Shown piece by piece: positions 1 to 5,413 of a stretch of 9,052 nt of DNA. The notes under the pieces are model-generated. The model was not told the DNA's origin and searched no databases. It saw only the letters and a list, made by a program, of their open reading frames with translations. The translations under genes were made by a program, and so were the position numbers. Source of the DNA: Actinomycetota bacterium (lineage in GTDB: Bacteria > Actinomycetota > Actinomycetes > Nanopelagicales > Nanopelagicaceae); contig CANHFN010000029.1 of assembly GCA_947459935.1 (NCBI GenBank), positions 1 through 9,052 of the forward strand. Direction: 5' to 3'. Positions within the stretch are counted from its first letter, which is position 1. The number at the start of each line of letters is the position of its first letter.

Positions 1-130
1 CTACTAGCGTGGCCCCAACTGTGAAAATCAAGTAGATAAATTTTAGAAACTTTAGCGAAACAAGATGTTCAAGCTTGAAGTCAAAAAGTGAAGCTATGAA
101 GTTCTTTTTCAGATTAGGTGAACCTGCCAT
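1..130 (-). CDS. DUF4282-like membrane protein, 5' end only
   Basis: The first 43 codons of a leftward gene are present; the rest lies outside the window. The peptide starts MAGSPNLKK, then has a short amphipathic stretch (FIASLFDFKLEHLVSLKFLKF, residues about 12-31 with one residue omitted from either end in comparison) and enters a hydrophobic segment (IYLIFTVGATLV). The 'LFDF...FLKFIYLI' layout resembles the N-terminus of DUF4282 proteins, small membrane proteins of unknown function common in actinobacteria. The start at 130 is well supported by an AAGGAGAG ribosome-binding site on the minus strand (139-146) with an 8-base spacer. No function can be assigned, and the family call rests on a short stretch. 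Confidence 0.6.
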   Translation of the reverse strand, partial: MAGSPNLKKNFIASLFDFKLEHLVSLKFLKFIYLIFTVGATLV

Positions 131-154
131 TGTTTTCTCTCTCCTTAGTGGATG

Positions 155-183
155 GGTTTATTTCTTTTGAGCTAGTTGGTCAA
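155..183 (-). promoter_or_regulatory. Candidate promoter of the DUF4282-like gene
   Basis: On the minus strand TTGACC (178-183) is followed by a 17-base spacer and TAAACC (155-160). The -35 is good and the spacing ideal, but the -10 matches the consensus at only about half its positions. It lies a suitable distance upstream of the AAGGAGAG ribosome-binding site at 139-146. This is a weak sequence-only prediction. Confidence 0.3.
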
Positions 184-591
184 TTACGTGCGCCGAAGCT
201 GAGTAGGGAACAATCAGATTGGTACAAAACAGATGAGCAGTAATCAGAACCCTGAATGTTTTCTGACCGCTCCGCTTCATTACAACCCCTCTTTACTCGA
301 ATGTCCTCTTAGATCATTACCGTATTTGCCTCACCCATTTATGCAGAGAAGTCACATGAATCTAGTTTTGGCAGACTCGCTTCCAGACTTCTTCTAGGGC
401 GTCATAAACTCCGGCTTGATGTAAAACAGGCAAGGGGAGGGAGCCCTGGCACCCGGGTCACGCTTGCTGATATTTGAAAGAGCCCAAAGACATCTCAATG
501 ACTGCATAAATTAAGGCCCTGGTAACGGTCTATTCATTGTGAAGGCAATTCAGAAGGCATTTCTAACCAAAAGACAGTTAAAGTTAGGCTT
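184..591. other. Gene-free intergenic stretch
   Basis: I see no supported gene, tRNA, rRNA or known riboswitch in these roughly 400 bases. Frames on both strands are broken into short pieces without ribosome-binding sites. The only standout is a GC-rich block (about 429-458, roughly three quarters G+C) in an AT-leaning surround. It contains the palindrome ACCCGGGT (451-458) and sits inside a possible outer stem, GCAAG (430-434) with CTTGC (463-467). The stretch must also hold the promoter of the sigma-factor operon, but I found no convincing -35/-10 pair or classical ECF GGAAC motif. Confidence 0.5.
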
Positions 592-1170
592 ATGTCCCGC
601 AGAGATGAAGAAGAGTTCACGGCGTGGGTTCAAGAGAAAGAGCGCGAACTTATCCGTGCTGCTAGGGCTATCTGCTTTGATATACAAAATGCCGAAGATG
701 TCCTTCAAGAAGCATTGGCTGACATTTTTCCACGCTGGAAAAAACTTAAAGAGCATGAAAATTTGGAAGCTTACGTGATCCGAGTAATGGTGAGTAAGCA
801 CGCAGATATTCGCCGGAAGTATGCAAGGAGAAAAGCAGAAAATGAAGTTTCGTTAGAGCTCGTGGCAACACTTTTGCAAACTAGTGATAACTCAGAAAAT
901 GTCTCAGAGCGATTGTTAGTGCAAGCGGCTTTGAAATCTCTTACCGCGGCCCAGCGCGCTGTTCTTCTTTTGATCTATGAATATGGTTACTCAATAAAGG
1001 AAGCTGCCTCAAAACTTGGAATCCCTGCAGGAACAGCAGCGTCCCATCTTGCGCGCGGTCGATCTGCTGTTAGTGACTATGTACAATTTTCACCAGCAAT
1101 AGCAAACTCTCAAAGACAGTCATTAACAAATGACCTTCATGTGATTGAGTTGGAGGGTAACGATGAGTAA
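592..1170 (+). CDS. ECF-type RNA polymerase sigma factor (SigE-like family)
   Basis: This 192-aa protein has the two-domain layout of group IV sigma factors. Region 2 spans about residues 9-82 and includes the core-binding motif NAEDVLQEALADIFPRW (33-49). A variable linker (about 83-108) follows, then region 4 (about 110-162) with a helix-turn-helix at YSIKEAASKLGIPAGTAASH (133-152) that would read the promoter -35. It most resembles the SigE-type ECF group common in actinobacteria. ATG 592 is the only plausible start: the frame is open back to a stop at 523 but contains no other usable start codon. The ribosome-binding site is weak. The gene overlaps the next one by 8 bases, which suggests coupled translation with a membrane protein that is probably its regulator. 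The cognate signal and regulon are not visible from sequence. Confidence 0.88.
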   Translation: MSRRDEEEFTAWVQEKERELIRAARAICFDIQNAEDVLQEALADIFPRWKKLKEHENLEAYVIRVMVSKHADIRRKYARRKAENEVSLELVATLLQTSDNSENVSERLLVQAALKSLTAAQRAVLLLIYEYGYSIKEAASKLGIPAGTAASHLARGRSAVSDYVQFSPAIANSQRQSLTNDLHVIELEGNDE

Positions 1171-1777
1171 AGACAATCTCGACCCTTTGATTAAGAGGGA
1201 GTTTGAAGCGCTCGGTCTCAATATCGTTTCGAATGATCTTCTTGCAGACATGGTGTTTGAAAAAGTAAAGAAACGTCGACTTCGAAAGTGGCTCATTTCA
1301 GGGGTTATTGCCCTTTCCATTCTTGCCCTTGCCGCATTGTCATACGTAGTAGGCACAAGCAGTCTGTTCGCCTCAGGTCGACCGGTAATTCAATCAAATT
1401 CTTATGTCACTCCAGGTGATGTCAATGGCGGCTTGGCGCTGCCGCAATATGCAAATCTCCGCCTCAACGGAACCACTCTTGCAGAACGAACCTACACATT
1501 CACTTTTGCGCTCGAAATGGGACAGGTCATTGAAGTATTCACAGATCCCCGTGATGGATCTGGTGGAAAAATTGCCGAGTTAACTGTGTACAAGCGGGAT
1601 ACAAATGGCGGACGAGAAAAAATTCAGACCTATCCTGTTGCGGCTGGACTCAGTAGCAGTGAGTTTGGCAATATAAATAGTCCAGGATTGTATGACTTTG
1701 AGTATGTCTTTACAGATTTAAGTTATACCGGCTCAGTGCGTGTGGGAATTCTCTTAGGAGAATTTACTAAACCGTAG
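1163..1777 (+). CDS. Single-pass membrane protein, probable anti-sigma factor
   Basis: This 204-aa protein has a charged cytoplasmic N-terminus (about 1-42, ending KVKKRRLRK), one transmembrane helix (about 43-63) and an outside domain of about 140 residues predicted to be rich in beta strand. I do not recognise the outside domain. There is no His-x3-Cys-x2-Cys zinc anti-sigma motif, so the call rests on topology and on the 8-base overlap with the ECF sigma gene, the usual arrangement for sigma/anti-sigma pairs. I chose ATG 1163 over TTG 1145 because GGAGGG (1152-1157) sits 5 bases upstream of it. In the inferred role, the N-terminus would hold the sigma factor at the membrane until the outside domain senses a signal. 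It could instead be a sigma-controlled envelope protein. It ends 5 bases before the convergent PsiE-family gene. Confidence 0.7.
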   Translation: MSKDNLDPLIKREFEALGLNIVSNDLLADMVFEKVKKRRLRKWLISGVIALSILALAALSYVVGTSSLFASGRPVIQSNSYVTPGDVNGGLALPQYANLRLNGTTLAERTYTFTFALEMGQVIEVFTDPRDGSGGKIAELTVYKRDTNGGREKIQTYPVAAGLSSSEFGNINSPGLYDFEYVFTDLSYTGSVRVGILLGEFTKP

Positions 1778-1782
1778 ATTCT

Positions 1783-2268
1783 TTATACTTTTTTGGATGT
1801 GGCTCTGGCTGCACGTGATAAAAACAGCGCAAAGACAAGTGCCAAAACAATTCCAGTGTTAACGCCCATTTCAATGAGTGCTCGGTTGAAGTACTCAGTT
1901 GTCTTCTCTTTTTCCATGGTCAGTGATGCACCAACGGTGAGAATATGCCGAACAGCTGCAATAACACCGATGATCAAGAAATTATCTAACTGGAAAATTC
2001 CATCTGTAAATCGAACAATCACTGTTCGCATAATCTCAAGAATGATGACTACAAAAAGGATGTCATTAATTCCTTGAATCATGCCCAAAGGAAAAAATGG
2101 ACGAGTTTCAATCAATCTCTGCAAGCTATAACCAGCCGCCAGAATAGAGACGATGAACAAAAGTATTCCAAGAAAGCCGTGCAAAATATCTTCAAGTTTA
2201 TCTATGAAAGTTACTGGGATCAGGGATTCGTCACTCTTGAGTAAACCCTTAACTGACTTGTACTTCAT
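1783..2268 (-). CDS. PsiE-family (phosphate-starvation-inducible E-like) membrane protein
   Basis: This 161-aa protein is predicted to span the membrane four times (about residues 30-50, 66-86, 96-116 and 136-151). The central stretch INDILFVVIILEIMRTV followed by FLIIGVIAAVRHIL is the hallmark of the PsiE/PF06146 family. The E. coli member is induced by phosphate starvation, but its biochemical role is unknown. Two starts are possible: GTG 2277 and ATG 2268. I prefer ATG 2268 because the purine-rich AAGGGTGG (2275-2282) is then correctly spaced and would otherwise overlap the GTG. The gene converges on the probable anti-sigma gene with only 5 bases between the stop codons, and no classical terminator separates them. 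Upstream it faces the ABC-importer operon divergently across a region with two inverted repeats. Confidence 0.82.
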   Translation of the reverse strand: MKYKSVKGLLKSDESLIPVTFIDKLEDILHGFLGILLFIVSILAAGYSLQRLIETRPFFPLGMIQGINDILFVVIILEIMRTVIVRFTDGIFQLDNFLIIGVIAAVRHILTVGASLTMEKEKTTEYFNRALIEMGVNTGIVLALVFALFLSRAARATSKKV

Positions 2269-2324
2269 GGATACCACCCTTTTTTCGAATAAGTAAGGCT
2301 AAAGCCAGTCTCAGGCAGTTGCAA

Positions 2325-2353
2325 GGGCTTTGCGTGATTCAAAGCCCCATTTT
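2325..2353 (+). promoter_or_regulatory. Perfect 8-bp stem-loop with T-tract in the ABC operon leader
   Basis: GGGCTTTG (2325-2332) and CAAAGCCC (2340-2347) form a perfect stem around a 7-base loop, followed on the plus strand by CATTTT. The form is that of a short intrinsic terminator or attenuator reading toward the binding-protein gene. No plus-strand gene ends just upstream, so it would act on a leader RNA if a promoter lies before it. It could equally be a regulator-binding site in the divergent region. Confidence 0.45.
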
Positions 2354-2361
2354 CAAGCGTA

Positions 2362-2380
2362 GGAATGCTTCTTGCATTCC
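2362..2380. repeat. Perfect 7-bp inverted repeat upstream of the ABC operon
   Basis: GGAATGC (2362-2368) and GCATTCC (2374-2380) flank the 5-base loop TTCTT. It lies 80-100 bases upstream of the binding-protein start and overlaps a possible -35 (TTGCAT, 2372-2377). With TATGAG (2396-2401) after an 18-base spacer, this would make a mediocre promoter. A dyad placed over a -35 suits a repressor operator, but the sequence does not identify a regulator. Confidence 0.4.
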
Positions 2381-2447
2381 ATTTGCAAGTCGACATATGA
2401 GCTAAGCATGAATAACCTTTGGAGGTATCCATTTCGCCCTAACCAAA

Positions 2448-2454
2448 AGAGGAG
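2448..2454 (+). promoter_or_regulatory. Ribosome-binding site fixing the GTG start of the binding protein
   Basis: AGAGGAG sits 5 bases before GTG 2460. The following codons encode MKKRFG, a normal start of a lipoprotein signal peptide, so the non-ATG start is well supported. Confidence 0.75.
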
Positions 2455-2459
2455 CTATC

Positions 2460-3290
2460 GTGAAGAAACGTTTTGGAATTTTCGCAGCAGTTGTAATTGC
2501 TGCTGCACTAACACTTACAGGATGTTCATCATCTGAGAGCACAGCTTGTCCAAAAGTAGATGTTCCAACAATTACCGAAGGCAAGCTAACAATCGCAACC
2601 GGTGAGCCTGCTTACTACCCATGGATCATTGATGATGCACCAGAGACCGGAAATGGTTTTGAAGGCGCAGTTGCATACGCAGTTGCAAAGCAACTTGGTT
2701 TTGAAGCAACATGTGTGGTTTGGGTTCGCACAACATTTGATTCAGCTGTAACACCTGGAGAAAAGAACTTTGACTTCAACTTGCAGCAATTCTCAATTAC
2801 AGAAGAGCGTAAGGCAGCAGTAGATTTCTCATCTCCTTACTACACAGCTCCACAAGCAATTGTTTCATTCAAGGGAAGCAAGATTGAAGGAATCACTTCA
2901 CTTGCTGAACTCAAAGGTGCAAAACTTGGCGCTGCTGTTGGAACAACGTCTCTAGATGCAATTCAAAACCAGATTGGTATAGCACCACAGGTATTCAACG
3001 ACAATGCTGCAGGAGTTTCGGCTCTGAAGAACAAGCAGATTGATGGTCTAGTTGTTGATCTACCAACAGCCTTCTATCTATCAGGAGTTGAAGTTCCAAA
3101 CGGTCTAATCGTTGGTCAACTTCCTTCAACAGGATCTGGAGATCAGTTCGGTCTCTTGCTTACAAAGGGAAGCAAGCTGACTCCATTTGTTACTGACGCA
3201 GTTGATGCGATCACAGCAGATGGCACATTGGCGGCTATTACAGAAAAGTGGCTAGCAACAGATGCTGGCGCTCCTGTATTGAAGCCTTAA
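2460..3290 (+). CDS. Polar amino-acid ABC transporter substrate-binding lipoprotein
   Basis: This 276-aa family-3 solute-binding protein has a lipoprotein signal peptide: MKKR, a hydrophobic core, and lipobox L-T-G-C with the lipidated cysteine at residue 22, so it is anchored outside the membrane. The mature part has the two-lobed amino-acid-binding fold. SITEERKAAVDFS carries the arginine (R117) that binds the substrate carboxylate, GTTS (161-164) is the conserved anion/carboxylate loop, and D200 in VVDLPTA is the usual amino-group ligand. These features point to an alpha-amino acid as substrate. Which amino acid cannot be read from sequence. Two cysteines outside the lipobox (C30, C84) might form a disulfide. 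It is the first gene of a binding protein-permease-ATPase operon, starts at GTG 2460 and is followed by a strong hairpin over the permease start. Confidence 0.92.
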   Translation: MKKRFGIFAAVVIAAALTLTGCSSSESTACPKVDVPTITEGKLTIATGEPAYYPWIIDDAPETGNGFEGAVAYAVAKQLGFEATCVVWVRTTFDSAVTPGEKNFDFNLQQFSITEERKAAVDFSSPYYTAPQAIVSFKGSKIEGITSLAELKGAKLGAAVGTTSLDAIQNQIGIAPQVFNDNAAGVSALKNKQIDGLVVDLPTAFYLSGVEVPNGLIVGQLPSTGSGDQFGLLLTKGSKLTPFVTDAVDAITADGTLAAITEKWLATDAGAPVLKP

Positions 3291-3317
3291 TAGAAACTAA
3301 GAAGTAAACACGGTAGT

Positions 3318-3360
3318 TTGGCGACCATGTCAGAGAATCAAGACTCTGCGTGGTCGCCAA
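3318..3360 (+). promoter_or_regulatory. Strong hairpin spanning the permease start codon
   Basis: TTGGCGACCA (3318-3327) and TGGTCGCCAA (3351-3360) form a perfect 10-bp stem. Inside it CAGAG (3331-3335) and CTCTG (3344-3348) form a second 5-bp stem with an 8-base loop. The A of ATG 3327 and the whole alternative start TTG 3318 lie in the 5' arm. Placed between binding protein and permease, such structures can protect the abundant upstream message from 3' decay and lower permease translation. There is no T-tract, so it is not a terminator. Confidence 0.65.
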
Positions 3361-4193
3361 GCTCACGTGAGAAAGAACGCCGGAAGTCTCGGCGTGCAAT
3401 AAGCCGTAAGCAAGCAAGTATTGCTGCGGCTTCTTCTATTTTTGTATTGGGCACTTTGGCCGTAATTCTTGTTACATCTCCAGGGTGGGAAACTGTAAAA
3501 ACAACATTCTTTGACATTGAATATGGAAAAGAAGTATTTCCCACAGTCATTAAAGGTCTCTGGATCAATCTGCAGCTTACTTTTATTGGTGGAGCTGCAA
3601 TCGGAGTTATCGCACTTGGATTAGCATTGCTAAGAACTACAAAGTCGCCTGCACTAACTCCATTTAGATTTCTCGCGACCGCATACGTTGATATTTTCCG
3701 TGGCGCTCCGCTTATTTTGATTATTTTGTTAGTTGGATTTGGAGTTCCAGCACTCGGATTAAAAGGAGTTTCAAGCAACGTTATTTTCTTAGGCACCGTT
3801 GCAGTTGTCCTGACATATTCTGCTTATGTAGCAGAAGTTATCCGAAGCGGGATCTTGTCGATTCACCCAAGCCAACGGGCTGCAGCAAGATCGTTGGGCT
3901 TAACTTCTGGCCAAACAATGCGATTTGTTGTTTTACCTCAAGCCATTCGTCGCGTGGTTCCTCCGCTTTTAAATGACTTTGTCTCTTTGCTTAAGGACAC
4001 AGGTTTGGTATCAATTCTTGGCGTCACTGATGCAGTCCGTGCAGCTCAAATTAATGCCAGCCGAACTTTCAACTACACACCTTATGTAGTTGCTGCAATT
4101 TTGTTCTTGCTGATTACGATTCCTATGACCCGATACACAGATAGAGCAATCAGACAGCGCACCAGTGCTCAGAATTCGGAAGGATCGATCTAA
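3327..4193 (+). CDS. Polar amino-acid ABC transporter permease (HisM-like)
   Basis: This 288-aa inner-membrane permease has an unusually long, basic cytoplasmic N-terminus (about 1-30, with REKERRKSRR), then about five or six membrane helices (approximately 31-50, 76-103, 119-140, 151-171, 217-235 and 252-270). The ATPase-contacting EAA loop lies at about 185-226, running from AAARSLGLT through LPQAIRRVVPPLL to LKDTGL, which matches the HisM/GlnP family well. Start choice is uncertain. ATG 3327 and in-frame TTG 3318 both lack a good ribosome-binding site, and both lie in a strong hairpin, so translation may be low or depend on unfolding. The stop overlaps the ATPase start by one base (TAATG). 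A single permease gene implies a homodimeric channel. Confidence 0.9.
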   Translation: MSENQDSAWSPSSREKERRKSRRAISRKQASIAAASSIFVLGTLAVILVTSPGWETVKTTFFDIEYGKEVFPTVIKGLWINLQLTFIGGAAIGVIALGLALLRTTKSPALTPFRFLATAYVDIFRGAPLILIILLVGFGVPALGLKGVSSNVIFLGTVAVVLTYSAYVAEVIRSGILSIHPSQRAAARSLGLTSGQTMRFVVLPQAIRRVVPPLLNDFVSLLKDTGLVSILGVTDAVRAAQINASRTFNYTPYVVAAILFLLITIPMTRYTDRAIRQRTSAQNSEGSI

Positions 4194-4939
4194 TGAGCAA
4201 CGTCTTAGAACTGGTAGATATACGAAAATCCTTTGGCTCTGAACTTGTTTTAAAGGACCTTTCCCTCAAGGTGCCAGAGCACACTGCAACAGTTTTAATC
4301 GGTGCATCTGGTTCAGGTAAATCAACCTTGCTTCGTTGTATCAATTTGCTGGAATCAATTGATGATGGACAAATCTTCTTAGACGGAAAAGAGATATCAG
4401 ACCCTCTGATAAATGTTGATGAAGTCAGGCGTCGACTCGGCATGGTCTTTCAATCATTTAACCTTTTCCCTCACAAAACTGTTTTGGAAAACATCACTCT
4501 TTCACCAATCAAGGTTCACGGTAAGAGCAAAGATGAAGCAAATACCCATGCGATGCATTTGTTAAGGCGCTTTGATTTAGCTGATAAAGCTGATCAATAT
4601 CCAGATCGCCTTAGCGGTGGTCAACAGCAACGCGTGGCAATCATTCGATCATTGGCTGTTAGCCCACGATTATTGCTACTAGATGAGGTGACCTCAGCCC
4701 TGGATCCTGTTCTCGTTAATGAAGTTCTTTCAGCTGTGCGCGACCTTAAGAGCGATGGAATGACGATGGTCCTTGCAACCCACGAGATGGGATTTGCCAC
4801 CCAAGTTGCTGACGAAGTGTGCTTCTTGGAGTCAGGCAACATCGTTGAACGGGGCACCGCTGAACAAGTTCTACATAATCCGCAGAACCCGAAGACGCAA
4901 GAGTTCCTCAAGAGAGTGTACCAAGCCGGCCGGCTGTGA
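4193..4939 (+). CDS. Polar amino-acid ABC transporter ATP-binding protein (GlnQ-like)
   Basis: This 248-aa cytoplasmic ATPase powers the importer. All nucleotide-binding motifs are present in order: Walker A GASGSGKST (37-45), Q-loop around Q87 (VFQSFNLFPH), signature LSGGQQQR (140-147), Walker B LLLLD with the catalytic glutamate E165, D-loop SALD (168-171) and switch histidine H197 (ATHEMGFA). The residue after the catalytic Glu is Val, where this family nearly always has Pro (DEVTSALDP for DEPTSALDP), probably a tolerated change. Length and the 'THEMGFA' motif are typical of the GlnQ/HisP group. GGAAGG (4178-4183) precedes ATG 4193, which overlaps the permease stop. No terminator follows: the next operon's -35 begins only 2 bases after the stop codon. 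Confidence 0.93.
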   Translation: MSNVLELVDIRKSFGSELVLKDLSLKVPEHTATVLIGASGSGKSTLLRCINLLESIDDGQIFLDGKEISDPLINVDEVRRRLGMVFQSFNLFPHKTVLENITLSPIKVHGKSKDEANTHAMHLLRRFDLADKADQYPDRLSGGQQQRVAIIRSLAVSPRLLLLDEVTSALDPVLVNEVLSAVRDLKSDGMTMVLATHEMGFATQVADEVCFLESGNIVERGTAEQVLHNPQNPKTQEFLKRVYQAGRL

Positions 4940-4941
4940 TC

Positions 4942-4972
4942 TTGACTTATACCCCTAGGGGTATGCTATTAT
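4942..4972 (+). promoter_or_regulatory. Promoter of the sulfur-stress operon
   Basis: TTGACT (4942-4947) is a near-consensus -35. TATTAT (4967-4972) is a strong -10 with an extended TGC in front of it (4964-4966). The spacer is 19 bases, longer than the ideal 17, and is almost filled by a palindromic operator. Transcription should start near 4979, about 24 bases before the first start codon. Confidence 0.75.
4949..4964. promoter_or_regulatory. CsoR/CstR-type operator, perfect 16-bp palindrome
   Basis: ATACCCCTAGGGGTAT is a perfect dyad between the -35 and -10. The ATACCCC...GGGGTAT half-sites match the operator style of CsoR-family repressors, including persulfide-sensing CstR. The gene for such a repressor is the second in the operon it precedes, so autoregulation by occlusion of polymerase is the natural reading. 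I saw no second copy of this site in the window. Confidence 0.8.
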
Positions 4973-4997
4973 CTCCTTAGTCACTATCTAAGGAGAT
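4971..4997 (+). promoter_or_regulatory. 10-bp inverted repeat containing the ribosome-binding site
   Basis: ATCTCCTTAG (4971-4980) is the exact reverse complement of CTAAGGAGAT (4988-4997), with a 7-base loop. The ribosome-binding site AAGGAGA (4990-4996) lies in the 3' arm. The 5' arm overlaps the -10 and predicted start point, so RNA started at the local promoter would lack most of it, while read-through RNA from the upstream ABC operon would fold and hide the site. Confidence 0.65.
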
Positions 4998-5002
4998 TGA
5001 GA

Positions 5003-5116
5003 ATGTGTTCACGTGTTACCTGTGCAGTGTGTAAGAAAGCCACTTGGTCTGGTTGTGGCGAGCATATTGAGTCAGCTCTTGCCGGCGTTTCAGAAGCAGA
5101 TCGCTGTAAGTGTTAA
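5003..5116 (+). CDS. Cysteine-rich microprotein 1 (37 aa), unassigned
   Basis: This 37-residue protein has six cysteines (C2, C7, C10, C18, C35, C37) and one histidine (H21), spaced C-x4-C-x2-C-x7-C-x2-H-x13-C-x-C around the core TWSGCGEHIESAL. The pattern suggests a small zinc-knuckle or a cluster of reactive thiols. From memory, similar small 'C..CGK.TW.GCG.H' proteins are widespread conserved hypotheticals without a known function. It is real by three signs: a strong AAGGAGA ribosome-binding site 6 bases upstream, its place as first gene behind a clear promoter and operator, and a second copy with the same Cys/His spacing at 7441-7614. It ends 2 bases before the repressor gene, so translation is probably coupled. 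The inferred role is in persulfide or metal handling; nothing in the sequence proves it. Confidence 0.85.
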   Translation: MCSRVTCAVCKKATWSGCGEHIESALAGVSEADRCKC

Positions 5117-5118
5117 CA

Positions 5119-5406
5119 ATGGCGACCAAAAATGTTGCACACGTTCTCTCTGATCAAGAACAAATCGAGGCAATTACTAAGCGCGTAAAGCGCGCCCAGG
5201 GTCAACTAGGGGCAGTTGCACGCATGCTTGAAGAGGGTCGCAACTGCGAGGAAATTGTCATCCAGATGTCAGCAGCCTCTAAAGCGATCAATACAGCTGC
5301 ATTTACCCTGATCTCGGCAAGCCTTAAAGAATGCTTGGTCAAAGATAAGAGTAATTCAGAAGCCGTTACAGCGCAGTTGCAAAAATTATTTTTAAGTCTT
5401 GCCTAG
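5119..5406 (+). CDS. CsoR-family repressor, CstR-like (persulfide sensor pattern)
   Basis: This 95-aa all-helical DNA-binding protein matches the CsoR/RcnR/CstR family, with RVKRAQGQLGAVARMLEEG (22-40) followed by the conserved first cysteine. In copper-sensing CsoR the ligands are Cys, His 25 residues later and Cys 29 residues later. Here these positions are C43, S68 and C72. The histidine is absent but the two cysteines keep their 29-residue spacing, the pattern of CstR, which senses persulfides by cross-linking these cysteines. The residue before C43 is Asn rather than the Tyr seen beside the copper site. I chose ATG 5119 over GTG 5110; it lies 2 bases after the preceding stop. It presumably binds the ATACCCC dyad at 4949-4964 and represses the operon until oxidised by reactive sulfur. 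The neighbouring rhodanese and CoA-disulfide reductase genes support this. Confidence 0.85.
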   Translation: MATKNVAHVLSDQEQIEAITKRVKRAQGQLGAVARMLEEGRNCEEIVIQMSAASKAINTAAFTLISASLKECLVKDKSNSEAVTAQLQKLFLSLA

Positions 5407-5413
5407 GAGTGCG

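Noticed and set aside
362..460. Open minus-strand frame of about 33 codons in the first intergenic stretch
   Set aside because: It has no start codon and no homology I can name; too short to call a gene remnant.
539..778. 79-aa plus-strand ORF overlapping the sigma-factor start
   Set aside because: It is in a different frame from a clear sigma factor, has no ribosome-binding site and shows no recognisable domain; a shadow frame.
3338..3796. 152-aa minus-strand ORF opposite the permease
   Set aside because: It lies entirely antisense to a permease with full family motifs and has no plausible product; a coding-frame shadow.
4949..4964. ACCCCTAGGGGT palindrome as the terminator of the ABC operon
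   Set aside because: It has no loop and no T-tract, and it sits exactly between a good -35 and -10 ahead of a CsoR-family gene, so an operator fits far better.
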